Assembly: GCA_002862135.1 (NCBI GenBank)
Contig: PKCI01000063.1
Location: forward strand, 1 to 43,427
DNA: 43,427 bases
Direction: 5' to 3'
DNA from: Verrucomicrobiota bacterium
GTDB taxonomy: Bacteria > Verrucomicrobiota > Verrucomicrobiia > Verrucomicrobiales > DEV007
The notes under the pieces were generated by a model. That model saw only the letters and a list, made by a program, of their open reading frames with translations, did no database searches and was not told where the DNA came from. The translations under genes and the position numbers were made by a program. Positions 1 through 11,715 of the stretch are shown piece by piece. Position 1 is the first letter of the stretch; each line of letters begins with the position of its first letter.

Positions 1-136
1 TTTCTGAAAACAATATTTCGGCCCGAATCAGTCAATCATGCTCAAGCTCGGTCGGGCGCAAACCACAACCTCTCGCACAGTCAGCGCGAAGAGCAAGTAT
101 TCCCGCAAAATCAGCAAAATCAGGTGCAAACGAGCA

Positions 137-682
137 TTAAGCGGCCTTCATTACGGCCGAGAGAGCGACCAATGTCACGGCCGCAAGAATGGCCACGACA
201 CCGACGATCACTGCGATCTGTCCCAGGGTATCCTTCTTCTCCACCTTCTCGATAGGAGAAAGGTTCTTGAAGCCGACAGGCACACTGGAGACATCCGCAA
301 CCGCAGGAGGATCACCGTGAGTAAATGATTCGCCGCCACCAGCTTCCGCCGGCACACCCGTGTCCGCATCAAGAGCCCCGGAAGCAGCTTCGGCTCCTTC
401 GGAAAAGACCGCCTGGACGCTCCCGAAAGCGATCTGTAGGCCTTCGGACAAAGTGACCTCGGTGACTTGCTCTCCATTGGCGAAAGTACCGTTGGTAGAG
501 CCCAGATCAGTCACTTGGTAGACACCGTCGTTGTTCTGAATCACAGCATGGGAACCGGACAGAGAAATGTGGTCGAGAACGACATCGTTTTCGGGGCCGC
601 GGCCCACGGAAAGCTGTTCGATACCAGCCAGATCGACTGCAAAAGGTTCCTGATCCGGGACGTAGATGGAGAGTGTTGCCAT
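137..682 (-). CDS. FHA-domain protein with C-terminal membrane anchor
   Basis: The 181-residue product has an N-terminal forkhead-associated (FHA) domain at about residues 5-95. The hallmark residues are visible: GR at 27-28, the SGSH motif at 42-45 and DLGSTNGT at 59-66. These normally bind a phosphothreonine peptide. An Ala/Gly/Glu-rich linker follows (about 96-150), then one hydrophobic segment at about 153-176 and a very short tail, so it looks like a tail-anchored cytosolic FHA module. It starts 27 bases after the carA stop on the same strand and may be co-transcribed with it. No kinase gene is in view, so the phosphoprotein partner is unknown. The domain call is firm and the cellular role is not. 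Confidence 0.85.
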   Translation of the reverse strand: MATLSIYVPDQEPFAVDLAGIEQLSVGRGPENDVVLDHISLSGSHAVIQNNDGVYQVTDLGSTNGTFANGEQVTEVTLSEGLQIAFGSVQAVFSEGAEAASGALDADTGVPAEAGGGESFTHGDPPAVADVSSVPVGFKNLSPIEKVEKKDTLGQIAVIVGVVAILAAVTLVALSAVMKAA

Positions 683-709
683 GATTTAATTGGAGCGTTT
701 TACACTGAC

Positions 710-1897
710 TCAGCGTGATTGATCAATCAGATTAGCAAATTCTTCGAAGAAATAGGAAGCATCGTTCGGGCCGGGAGCGGCCTCGGGGTGATACTGAACG
801 GAGAACACCGGATAGTCCCGGTGGCGCATGCCCTCGACGGTATCGTCGTTCAAGTTAATGTGAGTCACCTCGATGTGGGACGGCAGCGAATCCCCGTCCG
901 CCGCGAAACCGTGGTTCTGCGAAGTGATCGCAATCTTATCAGTCCGAAGGTCTTTGACCGGGTGGTTACCGCCGCGGTGCCCAAATTTAAGTTTAAAGGT
1001 CTTTCCGCCGAAAGCGTGGGCAAGAACCTGGTGACCGAGGCAGATGCCGAAGACCGGCCTCTTGTCGATGATCTGCTTCACTTCATCGTGAACGTAATCG
1101 AGAGCCGCAGGGTCACCGGGGCCGTTGGAGAGGAAAACACCGTCCGGATTCATCGCCAGCACTTCGGAAGCCGGGGTGCGGGAGTTCACCACTTCCACTT
1201 CGAATCCTTTTTGACGGAGGCTACGGAGGATGTTGCGCTTGATACCGAAGTCGTAGGCCACGATGCGGTATTTCGGATCAATGAGCGGGCGGTACATTTC
1301 GCCGTCGGTCTCTTCGAGTAATTCGCCAGAGGTCTCGTTCACGATTGTCCACTCACGGCTGAGCTTGCTCTCCGGATCCCACTGGTAACCTTTCTTGGTG
1401 GTGACTTCCTTCACAAAGTCGGAGCCCTCCATCGGGGGCGCGTCTTTCGCCGCAGCCACCGCGCCGTCGGCATCGAGGCTACCGTCGGTGCAAAGAGTTG
1501 CTCTCATTGCACCAACCACGCGCAGGCGCTTAGTCAGAGCGCGAGTGTCGATGCCTTCGATTCCGGGCACGCCGGAATCCGCCAAGTAGTGGTGCAACGA
1601 TTTTTCAGAGCGCCAGTTGCTGGGGATATCGCAGAGTTCCTCGATAACGAATCCGCGCACATGGACCTGACAACTTTCGGAGTCCACCTCGGTGGTACCG
1701 TAGTTACCGATCAGGGGACAGGTCATCGTCACGATCTGACCGCGGTAGGAAGGATCCGTGAGGATCTCCTGGTAGCCCGTCATCGACGTGTTAAAACAAA
1801 TTTCTCCGGTCTGGGTAACTTCCGCTCCAAAACCGATCCCCTCGAAGACCGTTCCGTCTTCGAGAGCCAGCACTGCCCTTTTCCGTTCTCTTCCCAT
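710..1897 (-). CDS. carA: Carbamoyl-phosphate synthase small subunit (glutaminase)
   Basis: This is the small, glutamine-hydrolysing subunit of carbamoyl-phosphate synthase. It supplies ammonia to CarB for arginine and pyrimidine synthesis. The 395-residue length is normal. The N-terminal CarA domain opens with a typical ALEDGTVFEG stretch. The C-terminal class I glutamine amidotransferase domain has the nucleophile in GICLGHQ (Cys at about 286) and the His/Glu pair in QYHPEAAPGP. The ATG at 1897 has AAGGAG upstream at a rather long spacing. carB is not in the window. The FHA gene follows 27 bases downstream. Confidence 0.97.
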   Translation of the reverse strand: MGRERKRAVLALEDGTVFEGIGFGAEVTQTGEICFNTSMTGYQEILTDPSYRGQIVTMTCPLIGNYGTTEVDSESCQVHVRGFVIEELCDIPSNWRSEKSLHHYLADSGVPGIEGIDTRALTKRLRVVGAMRATLCTDGSLDADGAVAAAKDAPPMEGSDFVKEVTTKKGYQWDPESKLSREWTIVNETSGELLEETDGEMYRPLIDPKYRIVAYDFGIKRNILRSLRQKGFEVEVVNSRTPASEVLAMNPDGVFLSNGPGDPAALDYVHDEVKQIIDKRPVFGICLGHQVLAHAFGGKTFKLKFGHRGGNHPVKDLRTDKIAITSQNHGFAADGDSLPSHIEVTHINLNDDTVEGMRHRDYPVFSVQYHPEAAPGPNDASYFFEEFANLIDQSR

Positions 1898-2008
1898 AGG
1901 GTTAAGGCTCCTTGGTAAGAAGGCCTTCGGAGATTGACAGAAAAGCAGTGTCTTTCAAGTGGTTTTCCCACCTCAAGATTCGCTTTTCGCGAAGCGGGCT
2001 GCCAGACA

Positions 2009-2520
2009 TTACTCCCAAACGGGCAAACTCTTCAACTCATCCGAAACACTATCGCTCAACGGTAGCCCCCATGTGGACCTGAAAGGCTCGAGATTCATGC
2101 CGCAGGCTTTGGACAAACGAATGACCCACTGGTCATTTCTTTCCCGCTGATCCGTGGGGCGCTCATCCTTTTCGAGGTTGTTCTATTCGACAAACACCTT
2201 GGTGAGAGGTTCCCACCCGAATTTCTCCTGCACCATCAGGTAGGTCTCGAGCGCCGTCCAGACACCCCATTCCTCAAAGTCCGGTCCACCCTAAAAATAG
2301 GCATTGATCCGCTGGCGACGATCGAGTGGTCGAATCGCACGATGGGTTTCATCCCGGTGCTTGCCGATGTATTCCTCGTAGACATAAACCGACCACAGGT
2401 TGCAGGTGGTTTCCACGGTTCGGGGAAGCGACCAGAGATTGTGCTGATGGTTGTGCCCATACCCCATGAAAGAATCCCCACGACCCCTCGCTATTGAGCC
2501 GGTTGAAGTACGTGAAAAGC
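2009..2520 (-). pseudogene. Decayed M60-like (enhancin-type) metallopeptidase, C-terminal remnant
   Basis: Read on the minus strand, two frames together give the C-terminal part of a peptidase M60 domain. One frame has NSEGSWGFFHG. After a frameshift a second frame continues with GYGHNHQHNLWSLPRTVET and then LWSVYVYEEYIG. Further on come GGPDFEEWGVWTALETYL, FGWEPLTKVF, RNDQWVIRLSKACGMNLEPF and a final LPVWE before a TAA at 2009-2011. The family's HExxH zinc site (normally HELGHNHQ) is broken exactly at the frameshift. Two in-frame TAG codons interrupt the rest, after INAYF and after KVFVE. Nothing recognisable remains upstream of about 2520, so the N-terminal half is gone. M60 enzymes act on O-glycosylated, mucin-like proteins. 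The family call rests on my recollection of its motifs. Confidence 0.72.
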
Positions 2521-2680
2521 CGAAGAAGTAACCTTCGTCCGACCAGCCCCCTCCGACCTGCCCAAATCCTGCTATTTTCCTCTGTCCCTCGCGGCTTTGC
2601 CTTTGACCCGAGGCCAGGAATGGCGTATCGCGAAATGCTCTCAGTTATCGGATTTTCGAATTCGGTGGCAGGGTTCTTAA

Positions 2681-4921
<2,241 letters not shown>

Positions 4922-4948
4922 TTCCCGCAACCAGCAACGCTCTTACGA

Positions 4949-4985
4949 AAAAGGCCGGGTTCGCTGCACCCGGCCTTTTTGTTTT
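4949..4985. terminator. Bidirectional rho-independent terminator
   Basis: The arms AAAGGCCGGGT and ACCCGGCCTTT flank a TCGCTGC loop. There is an A-run on the left and a T-run on the right, so it can work for both icd (from the left) and the sulfatase gene (from the right). Confidence 0.9.
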
Positions 4986-5003
4986 CTAAAACATTCAGGG
5001 TGA

Positions 5004-6482
5004 TCAGAGCAGATCCTGCAAGACCTTCCGGGTGTGCGGATTCTTGATCTTGGCATCATGGTATTTCTCGCCGTAGCGCTTCAGCTGCTTCGCCATCTTC
5101 TTGAGAACCGGCCCCTGCTCGGGATCTTTGGCAAAGTTCTGCAACTCATCAGGATCTTTGTCGAGATCGTGCAACCACACTTCGTCTTCGTCCGAAAGAA
5201 TAAGTTTGTGAGTAGGTGTCACCGCCGCGATCCAGCCCTTGGTATCTTCGGAGGAGCTGTTAGTTCCGCGCATAAAGGTAATGTCAGGTCCTTTAAGTTG
5301 CTCTCCCTGGAAAACTCCACTGAGGTCACGTCCCTCTTCCACACCGGAATGCTGGGCCCCCATCATTGAAAGAATAGAAGGCATAAAATCGGTGGTATTC
5401 ATCGCGTGATCAATCCGCAATCCAGCTTCAATGTTTTCCGGCCAGCGGATAACGAACGGAACTTTCGCTGAAGCCTCCATCGGCTTACCCTTGTTTTGCA
5501 GGCCGTGTTCGCCACGAAGGTCTCCATGGTCCGCGGTGAAGATGACGATGGTATTGTCGTAAAGCCCCCGCTTCTTTAACGCTTCGATGAGCTTACCCAT
5601 ATTGTCGTCGATGCACTTCATCATTCCGTGATACTGCGCCATGGGATACCTGGTATTCTTCGCCGGCTTGGCCCAACTGGGTGCTTTGTCAGGGTCTTTA
5701 CTATGGGTGCGGGGCGCTTCGATCTTCTCGTCGCTGAACATGGTATTGTAGGGAGCGCGCACAGTGTCCGGACCATGGGGATCCGGAATGCTGACCATGT
5801 AGGCGAAGGGGCTGTCCTTGTGCTCGTCGATGAAATCAATCGTGCGATTCATAAGCCAGTCCGTAGCAAAGGACTCTTCGTCGGCACCATCCACGCTGTA
5901 AGAAGGCTTTCCACTCCTGTCGCGAGCCTTCACCCGTGGCCCCTCATCCGTTAGCTCAAACTGTTTCCAGTGCCCCCGGTTAAACATGTATCGATTGTCG
6001 TCGAAACCAAATTTGCGCTCTGGTCCCCACTGCGGCTTGCCATTACCGTCGAGGTGCCACTTTCCGGCGTAGCCAGTCGCGTAGCCGGCCTCGCCGAGCT
6101 TGTGACCAAAAGTCACGATATCATCGTTGAGATGCACGTTGTTGTTCGTCACCGGCGTGTTTTGGGGATAACGCCCCGAGACAAAGGAAGAGCGCGAGGG
6201 TGAGCAAACCGGCGTCGCGGCATAGAACTTCGTGCACAAGGCTCCCTCCGAAGCGAGCTTATCGATGTGCGGCGTGTCGCAAACCGCGTGCGGCCCCCAC
6301 ATAAATGCCTGCTCAGAAGGCAAGGTGTCACGATAGGCGCCAATCGTTCGGAAGTTCAGCTCATCGCAGTGAACAACAATAAGGTTGGGCTTACTATCGA
6401 CTGCGGCCCGTGTCACACCCGCACTAACCGCCGCCGCAGAAGTCGCAGCTCCGGCCTTTTTAATAAATTCTCGTCTTTTCAT
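5004..6482 (-). CDS. Tat-exported S1-family sulfatase
   Basis: This is an arylsulfatase-type hydrolase of the alkaline phosphatase superfamily that releases sulfate from an organic sulfate ester. From the ATG at 6482 (492 residues) the N-terminus MKRREFIKKAG is a twin-arginine leader followed by an Ala-rich segment. The frame is open further upstream, but the leader fixes this start. The active-site motif is CSPSR at about 93-97. Its Cys would be converted to formylglycine, so a formylglycine-generating enzyme elsewhere is required. Metal ligands are expected in HCDELN (about 38-43) and TADHGD. The substrate cannot be told from sequence; marine Verrucomicrobia carry many such enzymes for sulfated polysaccharides. 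It is divergent from the sigma-factor gene, with 159 bases between the two starts. Confidence 0.93.
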   Translation of the reverse strand: MKRREFIKKAGAATSAAAVSAGVTRAAVDSKPNLIVVHCDELNFRTIGAYRDTLPSEQAFMWGPHAVCDTPHIDKLASEGALCTKFYAATPVCSPSRSSFVSGRYPQNTPVTNNNVHLNDDIVTFGHKLGEAGYATGYAGKWHLDGNGKPQWGPERKFGFDDNRYMFNRGHWKQFELTDEGPRVKARDRSGKPSYSVDGADEESFATDWLMNRTIDFIDEHKDSPFAYMVSIPDPHGPDTVRAPYNTMFSDEKIEAPRTHSKDPDKAPSWAKPAKNTRYPMAQYHGMMKCIDDNMGKLIEALKKRGLYDNTIVIFTADHGDLRGEHGLQNKGKPMEASAKVPFVIRWPENIEAGLRIDHAMNTTDFMPSILSMMGAQHSGVEEGRDLSGVFQGEQLKGPDITFMRGTNSSSEDTKGWIAAVTPTHKLILSDEDEVWLHDLDKDPDELQNFAKDPEQGPVLKKMAKQLKRYGEKYHDAKIKNPHTRKVLQDLL

Positions 6483-6641
6483 CTCAGTAAAGGGATTGCT
6501 AACCGTTGATTCAGGCCTGTCAGAGTGAGGGTATGTCGAAATTTCGTCAAAGCCGCAATGCCGCCCTGATTTGGCAACAAACATGCCGGTTCGGGAAATT
6601 CCGTGAGATTCCCCGTCTTGAAGCGGTATCTTGGAGATTTA

Positions 6642-7163
6642 ATGAAACGCGACACAGAAGAATTCATCGAGCTGCTTACTGGTGCCCAGAGCGCCGTGTT
6701 CGGCTACATCATGTCCCTGGTCCACGATCCGACCAAGGCTCAGGATGTCCTTCAGGAGACCAACATCACTCTCTGGAGAAAGGCCGAAGACTTTGAACTG
6801 GGCACCAACTTCACTGCCTGGGCATGCCGCACCGCCTACTTTCACGTGCTCAATCACCGCCGTAAGGCAAGCCGTGAACAACTCGTCTTTGAAGATGACA
6901 TCCTCGACTACCTCGCCGAGCGGCAGCAGGAGCGCGCCGAGGAAACCAATCCCCGCATAACGGCTCTTCGGAGTTGCCTCAAGAACCTTCCCGAGAAACA
7001 ACGATTCCTCATTGAGCATCGCTACCGTCCGGGGGCTTCCGTCCAGGGAATGGCGGCTGACTCCGGCAAATCCGAAGGAGCCATTTCCCAATCGCTTTAC
7101 CGAATTCGCGCTGCTCTGCAGCAGTGCGTTGAAAAGAACCTCGCCAGGGAGGGTATCGCATGA
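6642..7163 (+). CDS. ECF-like sigma-70 factor, Rhodopirellula/Verrucomicrobium family
   Basis: This is a 173-residue alternative sigma factor. Region 2 (about 6-75) includes DPTKAQDVLQETNITLWRKA and TNFTAWACRTAYF. The region 4 helix-turn-helix is at about 128-158 (GMAADSGKSEGAISQSLYRI). I chose the ATG at 6642 because GGAG sits five bases before it and family members usually start here; an in-frame ATG at 6603 would add 13 residues. It overlaps the next gene by four bases (ATGA), so the two are translationally coupled. In this phylum such sigma factors usually pair with a FecR-type membrane partner, as here. The divergent sulfatase is a plausible target, but that is inference. Confidence 0.93.
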   Translation: MKRDTEEFIELLTGAQSAVFGYIMSLVHDPTKAQDVLQETNITLWRKAEDFELGTNFTAWACRTAYFHVLNHRRKASREQLVFEDDILDYLAERQQERAEETNPRITALRSCLKNLPEKQRFLIEHRYRPGASVQGMAADSGKSEGAISQSLYRIRAALQQCVEKNLAREGIA

Positions 7164-8749
7164 AACAACGAGACCGACTCAACCGCGTCACCGAGCTCAC
7201 TTCCAGGCTCATCGACGACCTCGCGACTCCCGAAGAGCAGCAGGAACTCAATGACCTGCTCACGGGTGATCCCGACGCGTGCGAACGCTACCTCGACGTC
7301 ACCGAGACCCATGCCGTGCTGACTCATGAGCACCTCGCCGACGACCTTGCTTCCGCAGCACAGGCCATCCCCGACAAGCACGACGGCGGACGAAATTCTC
7401 GCGTCATTCCTTTTCCCCGATCCACTCGTGGATGGGCCGGCCTCGCAGCGGTGGCTGCCATTGCTTTGCTATTGAACGCCGTCGTGATCCGATCCCTCAC
7501 CTCGCAATGGACCGCCGAGCCCACCGCAAACGATGAATGGGTGGCCGTTCTTAGTCACCTTGTCGAACCGGTCTGGGAAGACAAGGATAACCGCCGCGAA
7601 CAGGGAACGCCGCTCGCCTCCGGCACCTTCAAGCTGAAAAGCGGTCTCGCGCAGATCGAGTTTTTCAGCGGTGCCTCCGTTATTGTGGAGGGACCAGCAG
7701 AGCTTGAACTGGTATCCCCCTGGCTCATTGAATGCCGGAGCGGTCGACTTCGCACTTCCGTACCCGATCCGGCCCAGGGATTCACCATTGAAACACCCGA
7801 CTACAAAGCCGTTGATCTCGGTACTGAATTTTCTCTTAGCGTTACACCGGATGGCCAGAGTGAACTTCACGTGGTTGAAGGCAAAGTCCGCCTTGATGAC
7901 AAAGCCGGCAACGAGTTAAAGAATCTCGTTACCGGAAACGGCATCCGCGCCACAAACGGCACCTTCGAATCCGTCAACGGTGGCGGCACCGATTTCGTCG
8001 ACCGTAAAACCCTGCTGAATCTGTCCCACGTCGACCGGGCCGGGCGCTACCGCGAATGGCTCGCCAGCCGCGACGCTCTGCTGAATGATCCTGACACGCT
8101 AATTCTCTTCGACTTCGAAAGCCAGAATGCTTGGGACCGCCAACTGCTCAGCAAGCGGGGTGGCTCTCCTAACGGAGCCATCATTGGCGCCCAGTGGGCT
8201 CGGGGCCGCTGGCCTGGCAAGGGGGCGCTTAACTTCAAACGCGTCACCGACCGAGTCCGCCTCGATATCCCCGGCAGCTACGAGTCCCTCACCATGTCGG
8301 CCTGGATCAAGGTGGAAAGCCTGGACCGCTGGTACAGTTCCATTATTCTCACCGATGGCTTCGAAGAAGGAGAACCTCACTGGCAAATCACCGGCGAAGG
8401 AAAACTGATCCTCGGCATCGGAGGAACTCGACCTCCCAACACCGAGTCGGAGCGAGTCATCCACCCCGGCGACCTGGGACGCTGGATTCACCTCGCCGTC
8501 ACGATCGACCGGCCATCGAACACAGTGATTCACTATGTTGACGGAGAGATCATCGAGAAACACGAGCGAACCAAAATTCCCAAACTCCGCTTTGGTGGCT
8601 CCGAAATCGGCAACTGGCGAATCCCGAAACAGATCGGCAATCCGATCCGCAGCCTCAACGGTCGTCTCGATGAATTCGTGATCCTGCAGCGCACCCTGAC
8701 TCCGGAGGAGATCAAGGCACACTACCTCGCCGGAAAGCCGACGGGGTGA
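7160..8749 (+). CDS. FecR-domain transmembrane protein with C-terminal LamG domain
   Basis: This 529-residue protein is the likely partner of the sigma factor just upstream, whose stop it overlaps by four bases. Residues 1-70 look like a cytoplasmic anti-sigma segment with helices rich in E, D and L. A membrane segment lies at about 91-112. A FecR domain spans about 145-250 (EFFSGASVIVEGPAELELVS, then TPDYKAVDLGTEFSL and VVEGKVRL). The C-terminal part, about 305-520, is a LamG/concanavalin-like module (YESLTMSAWIKVESLDRWYS, LNGRLDEFVILQRTLTPEEI) of a kind that often binds glycans. This layout suggests that an outside ligand controls the sigma factor, which is inference. It ends two bases from the convergent pyrophosphatase gene. 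Confidence 0.88.
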   Translation: MKQRDRLNRVTELTSRLIDDLATPEEQQELNDLLTGDPDACERYLDVTETHAVLTHEHLADDLASAAQAIPDKHDGGRNSRVIPFPRSTRGWAGLAAVAAIALLLNAVVIRSLTSQWTAEPTANDEWVAVLSHLVEPVWEDKDNRREQGTPLASGTFKLKSGLAQIEFFSGASVIVEGPAELELVSPWLIECRSGRLRTSVPDPAQGFTIETPDYKAVDLGTEFSLSVTPDGQSELHVVEGKVRLDDKAGNELKNLVTGNGIRATNGTFESVNGGGTDFVDRKTLLNLSHVDRAGRYREWLASRDALLNDPDTLILFDFESQNAWDRQLLSKRGGSPNGAIIGAQWARGRWPGKGALNFKRVTDRVRLDIPGSYESLTMSAWIKVESLDRWYSSIILTDGFEEGEPHWQITGEGKLILGIGGTRPPNTESERVIHPGDLGRWIHLAVTIDRPSNTVIHYVDGEIIEKHERTKIPKLRFGGSEIGNWRIPKQIGNPIRSLNGRLDEFVILQRTLTPEEIKAHYLAGKPTG

Positions 8750-8751
8750 CC

Positions 8752-10929
8752 TTAGATCATCGAAGCAATCACCAGCGCCACCACGCTCATCAACTTGAGC
8801 AGGATGTTGAGGGAGGGGCCGGACGTGTCCTTGAACGGATCACCCACCGTGTCGCCAACGACGGCGGCTTTGTGGGCTTCAGAACCCTTGGCCAGCTTCT
8901 CGCCGTTCACTTCGAACCCTTCCTCGATCATTTTCTTGGCGTTGTCCCAGGCACCACCGGCGTTGGACTGAAAGAGAGCTAACAAAACACCCGTCGCGGT
9001 GACTCCAGCGAGGAGACCGCCCAGCATTTCGGCTCCGCCAAGAAATCCGACGGCTACCGGTGCCGCCACAGCGAGCAGACCCGGCTTCACCATTTCCTTG
9101 ATCGCCGCCTTGGTGGAGATCTCCACGCACTTGCCATACTCGGCCTGCCCCTGGGCTTCCTCGTAAATCTTCTGGTCCTCTTCTGACCACTCCGCGACTG
9201 GATTGCCTTCATTGCGATTCATTACATCGAGTCCGGCCTTGAGCCCGGGGATCTCCCGGAACTGTCGACGCACTTCTTCAATCATCGACATGGCTGCCCG
9301 ACCCACGGCCTCCATCGACAGAGCCGAGAAAAGGAAGGGCAGCATTCCCCCAACAAAGAGCGACGCCACCACCTTAGGGTCGGTCACTTCGATGGAAAGT
9401 TTTGCGCCATGCGTCGCTTCCCAGGTCGTTTTGAAGGCAGCGAACAAGGCAAGTGCTGTCAGTGCGGCCGAACCAATCGCAAAGCCTTTACCAATGGCAG
9501 CCGTAGTATTACCGACTGCGTCGAGCTTGTCAGTACGCTGTCGCACTTCCGGTGGAAGTTCGCTCATTTCTGCAATACCGCCGGCGTTATCAGAAATCGG
9601 CCCATAGGCATCGACCGCCAGTTGGATACCTGTATTGGAAAGCATCCCCACGGCCGCAATGGCAATGCCGTAGAGTCCGGCCAGTTCATAGGAACCGAGG
9701 ATCGCTACCGCTAGTACGATAATCGGCAAGGCGGTCGATTTCATCCCCACTCCCAGTCCGGAAATAATGTTTGTCGCCGATCCCGTCACCGACTGACGGA
9801 CAATTCCGATGACCGGCTTCTTGCCGGTGCCGGTGTAGTGCTCCGTGATGTAGCCAATCGCAAGACCGGCCACCAGGCCAAGTGCGATTGAGCCGAACAC
9901 GCCGAGGCCGGAGTATTCATTTCCATCAAGCGTCCACTTCCCGGGAAGAAGCTGGCCGATGAGAATATAGGTTCCTACGAGAAGAATACCCCCCGCGACC
10001 AACTCGCCGGTATTCAGTGCTTTCTGCGGATTACCGCCTTCTTTCACCTTCACCAGGAATGTACCAATAATGGAGGCTACGATGCCTAGTCCTGCCAGCA
10101 TCAGCGGCAGTAGAACTCCGCCCAGCGGCAGACCGGAAAACTCCGGCAGGACCATGAACACCGAACCCAGGACCATGGTGCCGATGATCGAGCCGACATA
10201 AGATTCAAAAAGGTCAGCGCCCATACCGGCCACGTCTCCCACGTTGTCTCCCACATTATCAGCAATCGTCGCTGGATTGAGCGGATGGTCTTCGGGAATC
10301 CCTGCCTCCACCTTACCAACAAGGTCAGCACCAACATCGGCTGCTTTTGTATAGATGCCTCCGCCGACACGAGCAAACAGGGCAATCGAAGAGGCCCCGA
10401 AGGAAAAACCGGTGATGATGGTCATCACCTTGCCGATCGACTCAGCTCCGGTCCCAATCGCACTGCCAAAAATCAAAAGGAGCAAACCCAGCCCCAAGAG
10501 TCCAAGGCCAACCACTCCCAACCCCATCACTGAACCTCCCGCGAACGCGATGCGAAGGCCCTCACCCAGGCTGGTTCGGGCAGCATGGGTCGTGCGTGCG
10601 TTTGCCTTCGTCGCGACCTTCATCCCGATGAAGCCAGCGAGGGCAGAGCAGACCGCACCAACGACGAAAGAGACCGCCACGAACGGCGAACTGTTTGCAG
10701 GATCACTAAACCCACCGAGCAACAGCAACAGGGCAACACAACCTACGAAGATGGCGAGCACCTTATACTCCGCTCGCAGAAATGCCATCGCTCCGACAGC
10801 AATGTTATTGGCGATTTTTTTCATCGTGTCGGTCCCGGGATTCTGCTTCGCGACCCAGGCAGATCGCCAGAACGTGAAACCAAGGGCCAGAAGGCCGAAC
10901 AGTGGAATAATGATTAAGATGGTATTCAT
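8752..10929 (-). CDS. hppA: Membrane-bound ion-pumping pyrophosphatase
   Basis: This integral membrane enzyme couples pyrophosphate hydrolysis to cation export. It has 725 residues and about 16 membrane segments, the normal size. The catalytic block [18 protein letters not shown] (about 189-206) and the [18 protein letters not shown] segment (about 223-240) are intact. Two positions bear on class. Ala at 477 and Gly at 480 in [10 protein letters not shown] fit the potassium-dependent class; the independent class has Lys at the first of these. Glu at 242 in DLFESYVGS sits at the position typical of sodium-pumping or sodium/proton-pumping members. I chose the ATG at 10929 over an upstream in-frame start at 10980 because the protein then begins with the first membrane helix. 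Confidence 0.96.
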   Translation of the reverse strand: MNTILIIIPLFGLLALGFTFWRSAWVAKQNPGTDTMKKIANNIAVGAMAFLRAEYKVLAIFVGCVALLLLLGGFSDPANSSPFVAVSFVVGAVCSALAGFIGMKVATKANARTTHAARTSLGEGLRIAFAGGSVMGLGVVGLGLLGLGLLLLIFGSAIGTGAESIGKVMTIITGFSFGASSIALFARVGGGIYTKAADVGADLVGKVEAGIPEDHPLNPATIADNVGDNVGDVAGMGADLFESYVGSIIGTMVLGSVFMVLPEFSGLPLGGVLLPLMLAGLGIVASIIGTFLVKVKEGGNPQKALNTGELVAGGILLVGTYILIGQLLPGKWTLDGNEYSGLGVFGSIALGLVAGLAIGYITEHYTGTGKKPVIGIVRQSVTGSATNIISGLGVGMKSTALPIIVLAVAILGSYELAGLYGIAIAAVGMLSNTGIQLAVDAYGPISDNAGGIAEMSELPPEVRQRTDKLDAVGNTTAAIGKGFAIGSAALTALALFAAFKTTWEATHGAKLSIEVTDPKVVASLFVGGMLPFLFSALSMEAVGRAAMSMIEEVRRQFREIPGLKAGLDVMNRNEGNPVAEWSEEDQKIYEEAQGQAEYGKCVEISTKAAIKEMVKPGLLAVAAPVAVGFLGGAEMLGGLLAGVTATGVLLALFQSNAGGAWDNAKKMIEEGFEVNGEKLAKGSEAHKAAVVGDTVGDPFKDTSGPSLNILLKLMSVVALVIASMI

Positions 10930-11141
10930 AGTGAGGTGAGGTTGTGAGAAACCGGGGGGTAGGGCTTGAACTCGGTTCAAGAAGGCTCAGTGATTAGCCA
11001 AATGTTTCCGTGGCTCCGGCCGCGAATGGCCGGGCTTTTCAAAACAAGTGGGGTTTATTACGATGGGGGAGAGATTGGAGCATACCCTTTCGGGTCACTC
11101 TTTACTCAGGGTCAAAAGCTTCGGTTTCGAATGAGCAGGGC

Positions 11142-11516
11142 TTATCTTTTTAAGGAGTCAATGAGTGCCTGATACGCAATCGTTTCTTCCGTTTCGATCA
11201 GAGGAACGAAATAGGAGTGTGCTTCGGTAGAGTCGATATGTTTTTTCCAATTCTCGGGAACGGGCAGGAAGGTTTCCCATTTGGGTGTAACGAGGAGTTG
11301 TCGAGCGTTTTGCCTCCTCATCAGATTCTCAATGAGCTTACTCTTGGCTTCATTGGTCTTGGCTCTATTCTCGCGAGTATTACCGACGGATGGCTTCGCC
11401 TGTTCGCCATCAACCAAAACTGCTGCCACCTTTTCCCCCCCGAAAGAGTCACCAGGGAATGCTGGAAAAGCAATCATCAGAGACGCCAACGCAGTCACGA
11501 CCAAAGTTCGAATCAT
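11142..11516 (-). CDS. Small secreted protein of unknown function
   Basis: I do not recognise this 124-residue protein. It begins with MIRTLVVTALASLMIAFPAF, a good signal peptide, then a polar stretch rich in K, E, N and R (about 40-75). It ends with a more ordered part that contains PKWETFLPVPENWKKHID and SYFVPLIETEETIAYQALID. The open frame continues upstream to 11669, but the signal peptide favours the ATG at 11516. It has no cysteine pair or lipobox. It lies between mutS and the pyrophosphatase gene, with 199 bases to mutS, so co-transcription is possible. Codon use looks like coding sequence. Existence is likely and function unknown. Confidence 0.6.
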   Translation of the reverse strand: MIRTLVVTALASLMIAFPAFPGDSFGGEKVAAVLVDGEQAKPSVGNTRENRAKTNEAKSKLIENLMRRQNARQLLVTPKWETFLPVPENWKKHIDSTEAHSYFVPLIETEETIAYQALIDSLKR

Positions 11517-11715
11517 TATGCGAAAAATACCGAATTGATCACTCCATGGAAAGCCATCTTTCTGGCAAATCACGATGATGTTTTCATTGGAAACCCATAC
11601 AGCTAAACGTGTTTGAGCAAAAAATCGAAGGTTGTGATCACTTTCGCAATACCTGAGCTTCGAGAGCACTTTCTGCCACCCTGCCCGCGTGAATCTTCTA
11701 GCGGGAATTAGGTAA

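Noticed and set aside
719-1321. 200-codon + strand frame opposite carA
   Set aside because: It is the antisense shadow of carA, which has all family motifs. No start signal or family similarity.
1981-1996. CGCTT/AAGCG inverted repeat between the M60 remnant and carA
   Set aside because: Short stem without a T-run. Not distinguishable from chance.
11016-11037. CCGGCC/GGCCGG hairpin followed by a short T-run on the + strand
   Set aside because: No + strand gene ends here and the T-run is interrupted. It does not serve the minus-strand genes.
10966-11172. 68-codon + strand frame between hppA and the small secreted gene
   Set aside because: No Shine-Dalgarno sequence, no family features, and it overlaps the end of the better-supported minus-strand gene.
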